From a bacterium (GTDB taxonomy: Bacteria > Planctomycetota > SZUA-567), in assembly GCA_003245715.1 (NCBI GenBank), contig QKCJ01000038.1, forward strand, positions 62,001 to 126,000: a stretch of 64,000 nt of DNA, in the 5' to 3' direction. Below are positions 27,884-36,976 of this stretch, one piece after another. The notes under the pieces are model-generated. The model was not told where the DNA came from and did no database searches. It saw nothing but the letters and a program-made list of their open reading frames with translations. Both the position numbers and the translations under genes were made by a program. Positions within the stretch are counted from its first letter, which is position 1, and each line of letters starts with the position of its first letter.

Positions 27884-28627
27884 TTAGAAGTAGCCGCCCT
27901 TGGCGGTGATTTCCTGAATGGTCTCACCACTGCGAACCCACTTGAAAATCTCGTCTTCGTTTCTCTCGATTTCTTCAGCGCGGATCAGAACGTCATAAGC
28001 AATTTCACGCGGAACACAGAGAACACCGTCAATGTCACCGAAGATCAGGTCACCCGGACGAACTGTAACCTTGCCGATCTTGACCGGAACCTGATAGTGG
28101 GTAATCAGACAGCGGCCAAGTGAGCCGTTACTTGTGCGGTACTTGTAGAATACCGGAAACTCCTGCTCAAGAATCTGCTTGGTGTCGCGGATGCCGCCAG
28201 CGATAACCGCGCCGCGCAAGCCCTTCTGAATAGCCGTTGCAGTCATAACGCCGCCCCAGAGTGATGCTTCTGTATCGCCACTTGTATCCCAGACAACCAG
28301 CCCCTCAGGCGTCATCTCATCAAGCATCTGAGCGCGGAAGGTCATCTCACCCTGAATCATCACATTAGGAGAACTCTTAACGGTAAAAGCAACACCGCAG
28401 ACAGTCATCTCATCACGTAGCGGCATAATGTCTGACGGGAGGTTCTGGTCAAGCATGCAACGCTCACGCAGAACGTCATTGATTGCGCCTGTATAGAGTT
28501 TTTCATAACGCTCGCAAATTTCCTTTACCGGAACCGGAAACTCATTAGTGGGGATGAACTCACGGGAACGGATAAGGTCATCAAGCTTCATCAGTTCTGC
28601 TTCTTTTTGAATTCTTTCTTCTGCCAT
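27884..28627 (-). CDS. RraA-family aldolase-like protein
   Basis: 247 residues, AAGGAAAG upstream of ATG. The RraA/HMG-aldolase core is seen: VIAGGIRDTKQI (Arg-Asp binding the oxaloacetate-like substrate) and VRPGDLIFGDIDGVLCVP (metal site). Such proteins cleave 4-hydroxy-2-ketoacids to pyruvate, or serve in other roles; true RNase E regulators are shorter (~160). Within this operon an aldolase for a 2-keto-3-deoxy acid or its oxidised form fits best (inference). Confidence 0.85.
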   Translation of the reverse strand: MAEERIQKEAELMKLDDLIRSREFIPTNEFPVPVKEICERYEKLYTGAINDVLRERCMLDQNLPSDIMPLRDEMTVCGVAFTVKSSPNVMIQGEMTFRAQMLDEMTPEGLVVWDTSGDTEASLWGGVMTATAIQKGLRGAVIAGGIRDTKQILEQEFPVFYKYRTSNGSLGRCLITHYQVPVKIGKVTVRPGDLIFGDIDGVLCVPREIAYDVLIRAEEIERNEDEIFKWVRSGETIQEITAKGGYF

Positions 28628-28961
28628 TTTTCTACTCTTTCCTTTTATTAATTTATGGAATGTAAAACCAACTGATTCTCTAAAAAATTACAAAACACCC
28701 CTCTGCAGGCTTGCCTGCTTTTTTTATGCTTTGCTTTCATCTTAGTGTGCTTAAAGACTGATCTGGCTTGCTGCCGGGGCAGCGTTTATATTCTTCAAAT
28801 AGAATCCTTAATTTATTAAGTATCTGTCAAATATTTTTTAATTTTAAACTATTATGAAGCGCTTGCGAACAAAGCGATCAAACATGCCATGTTTGCCGGG
28901 GGGGGCGGGAAGCCCCCGCGAGGTTCATTAATAAGTGTAATTCCTGTAAATTACTTCTCGT
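28628..28961. other. Intergenic region between IclR and RraA-like genes
   Basis: 334 bases without a convincing gene. It holds a CAGGC-TTGC-CTG hairpin with a T run near 28703-28727, hairpin repeat copy B, and a very G/C-rich patch (28898-28920: GGGGGC and GCCCCC arms). A minus-strand promoter for the catabolic operon is expected near 28650-28700, but no confident -35/-10 pair is visible. Confidence 0.5.
28858..28895 (-). repeat. Short hairpin repeat, copy B
   Basis: GCTTG(N7)AGCGATCAAACAT-GCC-ATGTTTG. The stem at 28879-28895 differs from copy A at two positions on each arm, and the changes keep pairing (AT/AT versus GC/GC). Confidence 0.6.
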
Positions 28962-29720
28962 TTAATAACCGGCAAGAAGCTTGGCGCAGGCTTGGGCAGC
29001 AGCAGTCAATTTCTCCGAGAGATCCTGCATCTTGTCTTCCGGGAAATCCTGGTCAAAGCCTAAAAGTGTCAGTGCCGCTTCGACATTACCTTTTTTATTC
29101 ATAACCGGCGCAGACATCGCCCGTACATTCCACCGCGTCGAACCTTCATTAAGACAGTAGCCGCATTTATTGATTTTGTTTATGCGTTGTTTTACGAGCT
29201 CCGGGTTATTCTTCTCAATAATATCAGCCTTGCAGCCTGTTGCCAGTTTCTCAATCTCTTTATCAGAACAGCCCATAACCAGCGCCGCACCTACCGAACC
29301 TTCAACCACCGGGAATTTCACACCAGTCTTGCCTGAAACTGCCAGAGGACGCGGAGACTCAGCCCGTAACACTGTAACCTGGTCATTTCCCAGCCAGATC
29401 GAGAGCTTGCAGGAGAGATCGCTAACCTTTGATAACTTATCAAGCTCAGGCTGCAACCGCTCAAACCTTCTGGCAAAATCATTGAGCTTCTCAGTAACCG
29501 AAAGCATCTTCGGCGCAAGGTCAAACAAACTCCCTTCGCAGCGCTGTATCCAGCCATGCTCAAGCAGCGTCTGCAGAATCCGGTAACAGGTGCTTTGCGG
29601 TATTCCAAGATCCTTGCATAGCTTCGCCTGACTCATGCCGGTATCGGAAACCGAAAGCGCTTCAAGTAATGAAACCGTCTTCTCTACTGCCGGAATAAGA
29701 TTTGCTTTTTGCTCAGACAT
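28962..29720 (-). CDS. IclR-family transcriptional regulator
   Basis: 252 residues from ATG 29720; a GTG two codons upstream sits too close to the AGGCGAG ribosome site. N-terminal winged helix: VSLLEALSVSDTGMSQAKLCKDLGIPQSTCYRILQTLLEHGW. C-terminal IclR effector domain with VSGKTGVKFPVVEGSVGAALVMG and CGYCLNEGSTRWNVRAMSAPV. IclR proteins sense small acids and control catabolic operons. It is the first gene of the sugar-acid run and divergent from the rhamnosidase; the palindromes in between are candidate operators. Confidence 0.93.
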   Translation of the reverse strand: MSEQKANLIPAVEKTVSLLEALSVSDTGMSQAKLCKDLGIPQSTCYRILQTLLEHGWIQRCEGSLFDLAPKMLSVTEKLNDFARRFERLQPELDKLSKVSDLSCKLSIWLGNDQVTVLRAESPRPLAVSGKTGVKFPVVEGSVGAALVMGCSDKEIEKLATGCKADIIEKNNPELVKQRINKINKCGYCLNEGSTRWNVRAMSAPVMNKKGNVEAALTLLGFDQDFPEDKMQDLSEKLTAAAQACAKLLAGY

Positions 29721-29734
29721 TTTCACTCGCCTTG

Positions 29735-29857
29735 TTCATTTATGGATGAATCTTATTCTTATTTGAATATACACCCGATATTTTCTTTGTCAATATTCAG
29801 ATAAGAATAAAAATAAAAATATTTTCAAAATATTTGACTGATTTATTCATATATGAA
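29735..29857. promoter_or_regulatory. Palindrome cluster in the iclR/rhamnosidase divergent promoter region
   Basis: Four palindromes: TTCAT-N6-ATGAA at 29735-29750, TATTC-N6-GAATA at 29754-29769, the same TATTC-N6-GAATA at 29794-29809 (centres 40 bases apart, about four helical turns) and TTCATATATGAA at 29846-29857. The two middle ones are near-identical when one is inverted (15 of 16 bases). Likely operators for the adjacent IclR regulator (inference). The remaining stretch to 30139 is AT-rich, with a possible -10 TATAAT at 30017-30022, and no gene. Confidence 0.6.
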
Positions 29858-30139
29858 CAAATCTTCTTTGAATATAATTTACGGGCCGTAATAAGTCAAG
29901 CGAAATGAGTATAATAAGCCGGATTATGGTTTTGTCATTTTTCTGTGGCGGGCAAATATCACGGATATTACAATGATATGACTGGATTATACATGGTTAT
30001 GTCTTTTTGCTTGCGGTATAATCGGGATATTGCCATATGTTGATGTATGATAGGTTCATTCATTTTATTCGCGTGGCGGTATTGCAGGGAAAATTTAGCG
30101 CTGGTTTTTCAAAAAAAATTTATATTTTAGGAAGAGAAA

Positions 30140-32605
30140 ATGACAAAGATAGGTAATACCATGGATAAAGCCGGGATTTTAACGCAGTCTGAGGGGCGTG
30201 AACTGCTGAGTAAGGCCCGATGGATCTGGCCAGAAGGATATATGTATTTATATAACCATTTTGCGCAGTTTCGTCATGATTTTGAGCTGCCCAAGGGTCT
30301 GAAGGGCATTCCCGCGCAGGCATTGTTTCATATTACTGCTGACAAGGGTTATCGTCTTTATGTAAATGGCAAGCATGTCTGCCGCGGCCCGGCGCGCGGA
30401 TATCAGTCGCACTGGCCGTTTGATACGGTTGATCTGCGCAGTTACTTGCAGGAGGGGCATAACTGGATTTCAGTTGAAGCGTATAATCCGGGGATCAGTA
30501 CCTTCGTCTATCTGCACTACACCAAGGCGGGCATGATTTGTGCTGCTGACTGGGGCAAGGTAAAGATCTCCTCAAATCTTAATGACTGGCAGATGCGCCG
30601 CAGCCCTGCCCACGAAATCCAGACAGCAAGACTCTCAATGCAGCTTGACTTTCAGGAACATTACAACGCCGCTGCGGATGACCGTAAATGGATAACCTCC
30701 GCAAAAGCCCCCAAAGGCTGGGAGCCTAAAATATTTAAATTCGGGCAGTCGATCAATAACTTCCCCTTCGGTCAGCCGCCGTATGATGATGTTGAGGAGC
30801 GCCAGATCCCGCTGCTGCGTGAAGACCTGCTTATTCCTGAGGCTGTTACCGGGCAGGGAATCGGCAAAAATGCTTCCGGGTATGAGAGCTGCAAGAATGT
30901 TTCATGGTTCTGGCTTGACCATGAGCTTGAGAGCGTGAAGAAGTGGGCGGACGGCTCTGGAATTAAAAGCAGTAAAACTTCCAAGGGTTTACAGGTGATA
31001 ATTCCTCCGGCTGCAAATGATTCATTTAATGCTGTGACTGTTGACCTTGGTCAGATTATTCCGGGGACGCTTGAGCTTGAGGTTAAGGGCGCATCAGGTT
31101 CTGAAATTATTGACCTGCAATATCACCAGTGTCTGCGCAAGGGTTATCCTGAGTATATTCAGCCCGGGCAGGCTTGCCACGCCGCATTTGCCTCGCGTTA
31201 TCGTCCGGCAAAGGGAAGCTCTTCGCATGAGTTTTTTCACGTGGTTGGTATCCGTCATATTACAGTTGTTGCGCGTGATCTGAAAAAGCCGCTCACAATA
31301 AACCTCCGCTGGCGCAGGGCGATTTATCCGTTTACCATGGAAGGTGGCTTTGAGTGTTCAGACGAGGTGCTAAACCAGATTCACGATGCCTGCCGGGTCA
31401 CACAACAGGCCTGCTCGCTTGATGCGTATGTTGACACTCCATGGCGTGAGCAGGCGCAGTGGTGGGGGGATGCGCGGGTGCAGGCGCGTAATACATTTTA
31501 TCTTGATGGTGATGCTCGACTATTAGCCCGTGGTATCCGTTCAATTGCCGGGCAGCGCGCGCCGCAGGGGCTGACCTACGGTCACGCACCGACCTGTTCT
31601 GGCTGGTGTATCCTGCCGGACTTTGCCCTTACCTGGATAATGACTATCTGGGATTATTACTGGCAGACCGGTGAAATTGATATCTTCCATGAGCAGCGTG
31701 CGCGCATTGATGAGATCCTTGAATATTTTGAGTCTCCTGCGGCGATGGGAAAAGACGGTCTGCTGATTTATGACCGCCGCTTCTGGCTCTTTGAGGATTG
31801 GGCGACATTACCTAAAGAGCATATTCCTACCTTCCTCAATTTATGGTATATCTATACCGTTGAGTATTACGCGAAGATGCTCAAGGCTGCCGGTGACAAT
31901 AAAGCTTACCGCAAGTGGTCTGACAAAATCAGCAAGCGTCGCAAGCTGGTTGAGTCAAAGCTTCTTGATAAAAAGGCAGGTCTCTTTTTTGCCGGCTATA
32001 ATGACAAGGGTAAAAAGCTCAATCCGCCGAGTGTGCATGACCAGGTTCTGGCGGTGATGACAGGACTTAATTCAAAGTCTGAAGAGAAGATGATGAATAA
32101 GAAGCTTGTTCCGTTTATTAAAGGGAAGAAAGTTACCGGAGCAGTACCGTCTGCGTTCTGGTCAACCTATTTGTTTGAGTGTCTGGGGCAGAAGGGATAC
32201 GGTGAGGAGGTTATTGATTACATAAAAAAAATGTGGACACCGATGCTGACTACCGGAACAACCTGGGAAGGTTACGACTGGGGTGAAGGTGCAAACACGA
32301 CCTGTTCACACGCCTGGAGTGCGCATCCGTGCTACCATATGGTGAATATTATTGCCGGTATAAATCAGACTGCGCCTGCCTGGAAGGAAATAAGCTGGTC
32401 GCCGGTATTTATAAAAGGCATGAGCCATGCTAGCGCCATTATCCCGACGCCGCAGGGCAAAATTATCGCCGGTTGGAAGATTGAGGACGGTAAAAAGGTA
32501 CTTAATATCACCATTCCAAAGGGTGTCAAGGTGAGTTGCGAGCTTGCAGGACTTCCCAAAACGATCAACAAAACCGGCAAGCACGAGTTCATTATTAAGG
32601 GCTGA
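30140..32605 (+). CDS. GH78-like alpha-L-rhamnosidase family protein
   Basis: 821 residues, start supported by AGGAAGAG just upstream. No signal peptide. An N-terminal jelly-roll part (LFHITADKGYRLYVNGKHVCRGPARGYQSHW, the sugar-binding N-domain of GH78) is followed by the barrel: GGFECSDEVLNQIHDACRVT near 400, SLDAYVDTPWREQAQWWGDARVQA near 430-453 (typical general-acid region), and TTGTTWEGYDWGEGANTTCSHAWSAHPCY near 715. GH78 enzymes remove terminal alpha-L-rhamnose; released sugar would feed the divergent operon. Substrate specificity is inferred from family only. Confidence 0.82.
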   Translation: MTKIGNTMDKAGILTQSEGRELLSKARWIWPEGYMYLYNHFAQFRHDFELPKGLKGIPAQALFHITADKGYRLYVNGKHVCRGPARGYQSHWPFDTVDLRSYLQEGHNWISVEAYNPGISTFVYLHYTKAGMICAADWGKVKISSNLNDWQMRRSPAHEIQTARLSMQLDFQEHYNAAADDRKWITSAKAPKGWEPKIFKFGQSINNFPFGQPPYDDVEERQIPLLREDLLIPEAVTGQGIGKNASGYESCKNVSWFWLDHELESVKKWADGSGIKSSKTSKGLQVIIPPAANDSFNAVTVDLGQIIPGTLELEVKGASGSEIIDLQYHQCLRKGYPEYIQPGQACHAAFASRYRPAKGSSSHEFFHVVGIRHITVVARDLKKPLTINLRWRRAIYPFTMEGGFECSDEVLNQIHDACRVTQQACSLDAYVDTPWREQAQWWGDARVQARNTFYLDGDARLLARGIRSIAGQRAPQGLTYGHAPTCSGWCILPDFALTWIMTIWDYYWQTGEIDIFHEQRARIDEILEYFESPAAMGKDGLLIYDRRFWLFEDWATLPKEHIPTFLNLWYIYTVEYYAKMLKAAGDNKAYRKWSDKISKRRKLVESKLLDKKAGLFFAGYNDKGKKLNPPSVHDQVLAVMTGLNSKSEEKMMNKKLVPFIKGKKVTGAVPSAFWSTYLFECLGQKGYGEEVIDYIKKMWTPMLTTGTTWEGYDWGEGANTTCSHAWSAHPCYHMVNIIAGINQTAPAWKEISWSPVFIKGMSHASAIIPTPQGKIIAGWKIEDGKKVLNITIPKGVKVSCELAGLPKTINKTGKHEFIIKG

Positions 32606-32638
32606 AAAACACCTGTACAGAATACTGTAAATTTCCGG

Positions 32639-32673
32639 TCACGGTTGCATGAAAATGCGGCCGTGATTTTTTA
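32639..32673 (+). terminator. Terminator after the rhamnosidase gene
   Basis: TCACGGTTGCAT pairs with ATGCGGCCGTGA (two G-U pairs) around GAAA, followed by TTTTTTATT. It isolates the lexA promoter from upstream reading. Confidence 0.9.
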
Positions 32674-32739
32674 TTGTCGTGAAATATACGGTAAAAATAA
32701 GGGCGAAATGAGAAGTTGAAAAAAGATTTCAGAAAAAAC

Positions 32740-32768
32740 TTGAATACTGTACAGATTTACAGTATAGT
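32740..32768 (+). promoter_or_regulatory. lexA promoter with embedded SOS box
   Basis: -35 TTGAAT (32740-32745), 17-base spacer, -10 TATAGT (32763-32768). The spacer is the SOS box TACTGT-N8-ACAGTA (32745-32764), a perfect match to the gammaproteobacterial outer consensus. LexA bound here would block its own transcription and that of recA. Expected start near 32775. Confidence 0.85.
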
Positions 32769-32796
32769 TGCCGATGTAAGGAATAAGGGATTGATG

Positions 32797-33420
32797 ATGA
32801 AGCCACTGACCAGTAAACAGCAAGAGATATTTGATTTCATTCTCGATTGTATCAAGAATGAAAACTATACCCCGACCATGCGGGAGATCGCCGAGCAGTT
32901 CGGGTTCAAGTCGGTTAATTCTGTCAATGACCATTTGACAGCAATTGAGCGGAAAGGGTATGTCTCCAGGAGGCACGGTGCCTCACGCGGGATTGTCGTC
33001 AGTGATGAGTTTTTTGACGGTACTGATTCTGAAGATGAGCCGGGGATTCCGATTTTAGGCAAGACCGCCGCCGGCGCGCCGATTACGGCGATTGAGAATG
33101 TTGAGGGGCGGCTTGAGCTGTCTGAGTTGTATGGTGAGGAGCATTTCGCTTTACGCGTTGAGGGGCAGAGTATGATTGACGCCGGTATCTGGGATGGTGA
33201 TTATGTGATTGTGCGTCAGCAGCCGAGGGTAGAGAACGGTCAGATAGCGGTAGCAGTGGTTGATGGTGAGGCGACGGTCAAGCGGATTAACCTTAAGGGC
33301 GGCGAAGTGGAGCTGATACCTGAGAATGAAAATTACCGGCCTATTCTGGTTGATCTTTCAGTGAGTGAGTTTTATATAGCCGGCAAGGTTGTCGGAGTAC
33401 ACAGGGTTATCAGATCCTGA
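32797..33420 (+). CDS. lexA: LexA SOS repressor
   Basis: 207 residues from ATG 32797, six bases after AAGGGA (ATG 32794 is equally in frame). The longer open frame upstream would cross the promoter. Winged helix: YTPTMREIAEQFGFKSVNSVNDHLTAIERKGYV. Self-cleavage site Ala92-Gly93 in KTAAGAP, catalytic Ser125 in GQSMIDAG and Lys162 in EATVKR; the 37-residue Ser-Lys spacing equals that of E. coli LexA. The recognition helix keeps the Ser-x-Asn of the E. coli protein. 68 bases ahead of recA without a terminator. Confidence 0.96.
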   Translation: MKPLTSKQQEIFDFILDCIKNENYTPTMREIAEQFGFKSVNSVNDHLTAIERKGYVSRRHGASRGIVVSDEFFDGTDSEDEPGIPILGKTAAGAPITAIENVEGRLELSELYGEEHFALRVEGQSMIDAGIWDGDYVIVRQQPRVENGQIAVAVVDGEATVKRINLKGGEVELIPENENYRPILVDLSVSEFYIAGKVVGVHRVIRS

Positions 33421-33488
33421 TATATATTTTGGTTGACGGCCTGAGTGTTGGGCGCACTGGGTTGTTGATTTTTTAAAGAGGGAAAACA

Positions 33489-34595
33489 ATGGCAAAGAAA
33501 AGAGTATCAAAAGAAGTCGGAATTGATCTTGATGAGAGCGGACGCGAGAAAGCGCTGGGGCGTACTCTTGAGGAGATCAGCAGGAAATTTGGTAACGAAG
33601 CTATCCGCAAGCTTGGTGATGATGTGGTTATTGACTGCGACGCCATCAGCACCGGCAGCCTCTCTTTGGATGCGGCGGTTGGAGTAGGTGGCGTTCCGCG
33701 CGGCAGAATAGTCGAATTTTATGGTCCTGAAAGTTCAGGTAAAACTACACTTGCGCTCCATGTTCTGGCTAACGCCCAGCGTGATGGCGGGGTTGCCGCT
33801 TTTATTGACGCCGAGCATGCGCTTGATCCGGTTTATGCGCGTAAACTTGGGGTTAACCTTGATGAAATGCTGTTGAGTCAGCCAGACAGCGGAGAGCAGG
33901 CGTTGGAGATTGCGGAGTTGCTGACCCGCTCAGGTGCGGTTGATATTATCGTTATCGACTCTGTTGCGGCGCTGACCCCTCAGGCGGAGCTTGATGGTGA
34001 AATGGGCGACTCCCACGTTGGTCTGCAGGCTCGTCTGATGAGTCAGGGACTGCGAAAACTTACTGGTATTGTTAAAAAGACCAATACAACAATTATTTTC
34101 ATTAACCAGATCCGTATGAAGATCGGAGTGATGTTCGGCTCTCCTGAAACGACTACCGGTGGTAATGCGCTGAAATTTTATTCTTCACTGCGTCTTGATA
34201 TCCGCCGTACCGGTACTATTAAAAAAGGCGAAGAACCAGTTGGTAATCAGGTCAAGGTCAAGGTTGTAAAGAATAAAGTCGCACCTCCTTTCAGAATTGC
34301 AAATTTTGATATCATGTTCAATCAGGGCATTAACTATAATGGTGAACTTATCGATCTTGGGGTTGAAAATAAATTGGTGCAAAAAAGTGGTACCTGGTTT
34401 AGTTATGGCGAAACCCGCCTCGGGCAGGGGCGGGATAACGCCGTACAATTCTTGTTGGAAAATGCGGATATTCGAGAGGAACTTAATACTGCTTTGCGCG
34501 ATATTTATTTTGGTGAATTTGCTCCTGCAGGGAATTTTGAATCTGAGTCTGAGACTGAAACCGAGGATGAAGAAAGTCCTGAAGTGGTCGCCTAG
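33489..34595 (+). CDS. recA: RecA recombinase
   Basis: 368 residues, AGAGGG ribosome site. Walker [10 protein letters not shown], Walker [11 protein letters not shown], the L1/L2 loops ([48 protein letters not shown]). The C-terminal tail is strongly acidic ([15 protein letters not shown]), as usual. It polymerises on single-stranded DNA, drives strand exchange and triggers LexA cleavage. No SOS box of its own is seen in the 68 bases upstream, so it is probably read from the lexA promoter. Confidence 0.98.
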   Translation: MAKKRVSKEVGIDLDESGREKALGRTLEEISRKFGNEAIRKLGDDVVIDCDAISTGSLSLDAAVGVGGVPRGRIVEFYGPESSGKTTLALHVLANAQRDGGVAAFIDAEHALDPVYARKLGVNLDEMLLSQPDSGEQALEIAELLTRSGAVDIIVIDSVAALTPQAELDGEMGDSHVGLQARLMSQGLRKLTGIVKKTNTTIIFINQIRMKIGVMFGSPETTTGGNALKFYSSLRLDIRRTGTIKKGEEPVGNQVKVKVVKNKVAPPFRIANFDIMFNQGINYNGELIDLGVENKLVQKSGTWFSYGETRLGQGRDNAVQFLLENADIREELNTALRDIYFGEFAPAGNFESESETETEDEESPEVVA

Positions 34596-34697
34596 GGAGT
34601 AATTCAGTAATAATAATTACAAACAAATAATGTAGCCTGCATCTCCCCCCATATCTTGGCAGGATATATTTTGCCGGCTTGCCGGTTGTTTTCCCCC

Positions 34698-34740
34698 GAA
34701 GTACCCGGACGCCCCTAAGTTTTCGGGTACTTCTTTTTTT
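34698..34740 (+). terminator. Terminator of the lexA-recA operon
   Basis: GAAGTACCCG pairs with CGGGTACTTC (10 bp) across a 16-base loop, then seven T. The interval from 34741 to the recQ stop at 34880 shows nothing else. Confidence 0.93.
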
Positions 34741-34879
34741 AAAAGGGAAGACTGGGCAGGCCGTGTTTGCAATTTGTAATAGTGAAAAAAAGAAATTGCG
34801 GGAGAGGTGTTTGATTAAAGCGTGTTAAGCCAGAGGCTAACAAGACCATATTGCAGATTGCTTACCTGAGCTGGAATGG

Positions 34880-36697
34880 CTAACTGTTACTGACAAGTTC
34901 GAGGAATTGCTGTCCGTAGCGTTTGGCTTTTGTATCTCCGACACCATTTATTTCCAAGAGTTGTCTGTTGTTGCCTGGGCGTTTGATTGACATCTCACGC
35001 AGCGTTGAGTCGTGAAAGATCATATAAGGTGCAATATTGTGCTCTTCTGAAAGGCTTTTTCGCAATGCGCGAAGTTTTTGGAAAAGCCGGCTATCTTCAG
35101 GGTTAAGTTGTTCTGTTCCTTCAGTGGCGTTCGATGATTTATTTGTATTTTTTCGCGTAAGTTTTCGAAGACGTCTGGTATGAAACGTTGTTTCGTTGCG
35201 TAGAATTTTATATGATTTCTGGTTAAGGCGAACTGCGTTAAAGCGTTCTGCATCGATATAGCAAAAACCTGCCGCAGCCAGTTGGCGGTATAGCGTTTTC
35301 CATTGCTGCTCGTCAAGTTCTGTGCCAATGCCATAGGTACTGACTTTTTCGTGGCGGAATTTTCGTATTTTGTCATTGTCGCGGCCAAGCAAAACATCGA
35401 CAAGGTGGCTTACGCCAAAGGATTCACCGGTGCGGTAAATATTTGATAAAGCTTTTTGAGCATGAATTGTTCCGTCAAATGTTTCAGGCGGCGTAATGCA
35501 GGTGTCACAGTTATTGCATTTGGTGTCTGTGTTCTGGGCAAAATAGCGCAGCAGCACTTGCCGTCTGCAGGTTGCTGTTTCGCAAAACGCCAGAAGCGCG
35601 GATAATTTTTCCCGTGATACACGTTTAAAATCCTCGCTGCCGTCGCTGGCATCGATAAATTTTTGCTGCAAAATAAGGTCTTTAAGCCCGTAAATCATCC
35701 AAGCTTCAGCCGGGTTGCCGTCACGACCGGCGCGCCCGGTCTCCTGGTAGTACGCCTCAATACTTCTGGGCAGGTTCATGTGCGCCACAAAGCGGACATC
35801 AGGTTTATCCACACCCATGCCAAAGGCGATTGTTGCCACAACAATCATTGCTTCGGAAGCCTGAAATCTGGCGAGTATTTCTGAACGCAGATCATTTTTA
35901 AGACCGGCGTGATAGGCTGCGCAGTTGTAACCTTTGCTGTGCAAGAATGATGCAAGTTCTTCAGTCTCTTTTCTGGTCGAACAGTAAATGATGCCACATT
36001 CACAGATATGGTTATTCAGGAAGGATAAAATCTGTTTGCGCGGGTTATCCCGCTCCTCAATGAGGTAGCGGATGTTGGGGCGGTCAAAGCCGCAGATAAA
36101 GATTTCCGGCTGCGACAGATCAAGCCGCTGGCAGATATCACGCTGGGTTAACGGGTCGGCGGTTGCGGTGAGGGCAATTCTCGGTATGCCGGGAAATAAC
36201 CGGGAAAGCTCGTTTAACTGTAAATATTCTGGGCGAAAATCATGCCCCCATTGGCTTACGCAGTGCGCCTCATCTATCGCGATAAGTGAAACGGACAGAT
36301 TGCTTAACAGGTTAATCGTCCCCTCCTGCATCAGCCGCTCTGGTGCGAGGTAAAGCAGGTCAAGTTCACCGGCAAGCAGGTCTTTGATAACTTTCTGGAA
36401 CTGGTTGGAGGACAGCGTTGAATTGAGAAAGGCGGCGCGGACACCGTTTTCCTGTAATGCTGTTACCTGATCTTGCATAAGCGCTATCAACGGACTGATG
36501 ACAAGTGCCGTAGAGCCAAGAGCCAGTGCCGGAATCTGAAAACACAGGGATTTGCCGCCGCCGGTAGGCATAACGACCAGACTGTCAGCACCACGGATGA
36601 CAGTTTCGATAATTTCCTGCTGGCGTCCACGGAAACCGGTATAACCAAAGACGGAGTGAAGGATTTGCTCTGGGTTTTTAGCAGTCAGCTGAGTCAT
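34880..36697 (-). CDS. recQ: ATP-dependent DNA helicase RecQ
   Basis: 605 residues. Helicase motif I MPTGGGKSLCF, motif II DEAHCVSQWGHDFRPEY, motif VI QETGRAGRDG. Zinc-binding cysteines CETATCRRQ...CNNCDTC, winged-helix RQC region (VSTYGIGTELDEQQWKTLYRQL) and a C-terminal HRDC domain (FQKLRALRKSLSEEHNIAPYMIFHDSTLREM). Unwinds DNA 3' to 5' in recombination and repair. Convergent with recA; no SOS box noticed upstream. Confidence 0.97.
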   Translation of the reverse strand: MTQLTAKNPEQILHSVFGYTGFRGRQQEIIETVIRGADSLVVMPTGGGKSLCFQIPALALGSTALVISPLIALMQDQVTALQENGVRAAFLNSTLSSNQFQKVIKDLLAGELDLLYLAPERLMQEGTINLLSNLSVSLIAIDEAHCVSQWGHDFRPEYLQLNELSRLFPGIPRIALTATADPLTQRDICQRLDLSQPEIFICGFDRPNIRYLIEERDNPRKQILSFLNNHICECGIIYCSTRKETEELASFLHSKGYNCAAYHAGLKNDLRSEILARFQASEAMIVVATIAFGMGVDKPDVRFVAHMNLPRSIEAYYQETGRAGRDGNPAEAWMIYGLKDLILQQKFIDASDGSEDFKRVSREKLSALLAFCETATCRRQVLLRYFAQNTDTKCNNCDTCITPPETFDGTIHAQKALSNIYRTGESFGVSHLVDVLLGRDNDKIRKFRHEKVSTYGIGTELDEQQWKTLYRQLAAAGFCYIDAERFNAVRLNQKSYKILRNETTFHTRRLRKLTRKNTNKSSNATEGTEQLNPEDSRLFQKLRALRKSLSEEHNIAPYMIFHDSTLREMSIKRPGNNRQLLEINGVGDTKAKRYGQQFLELVSNS

Positions 36698-36976
36698 AAT
36701 TTTATCCGGTTAAAATTGTAGCGATCAGGATGATAAAGGCAAGGCTGATTCTTTTTTGCCCGATGAGGGTATTGCGTGTTTGGAAGTTGTTAGCGGGTAC
36801 GGAATATTGCAAATAGCAACTATGTGAAAAAAACAAAAATTTAATTTGCATTATTGTCATAAAAGGTTAAATTATCCGCCAATCAGATAAGCAATATTAT
36901 CACGCATTTGTATGTGGGCAAAGACGTGACAATTTCGTTTATAAGGGATTATATCCCGTAAAATGAGGGTAAAAAG

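Noticed and set aside
28896-28925. GC-rich hairpin as a classical terminator for iclR
   Set aside because: GGGGGC/GCCCCC arms exist but no T run follows on either strand.
29990-30006. Sigma-54 promoter before the rhamnosidase gene
   Set aside because: GG and GC are 12 bases apart instead of 10.
32611-32630. Second SOS box (CTGTACAG..TACTGT)
   Set aside because: The halves are direct, not inverted, at the required spacing of eight; it also lies before the terminator, not in a promoter.
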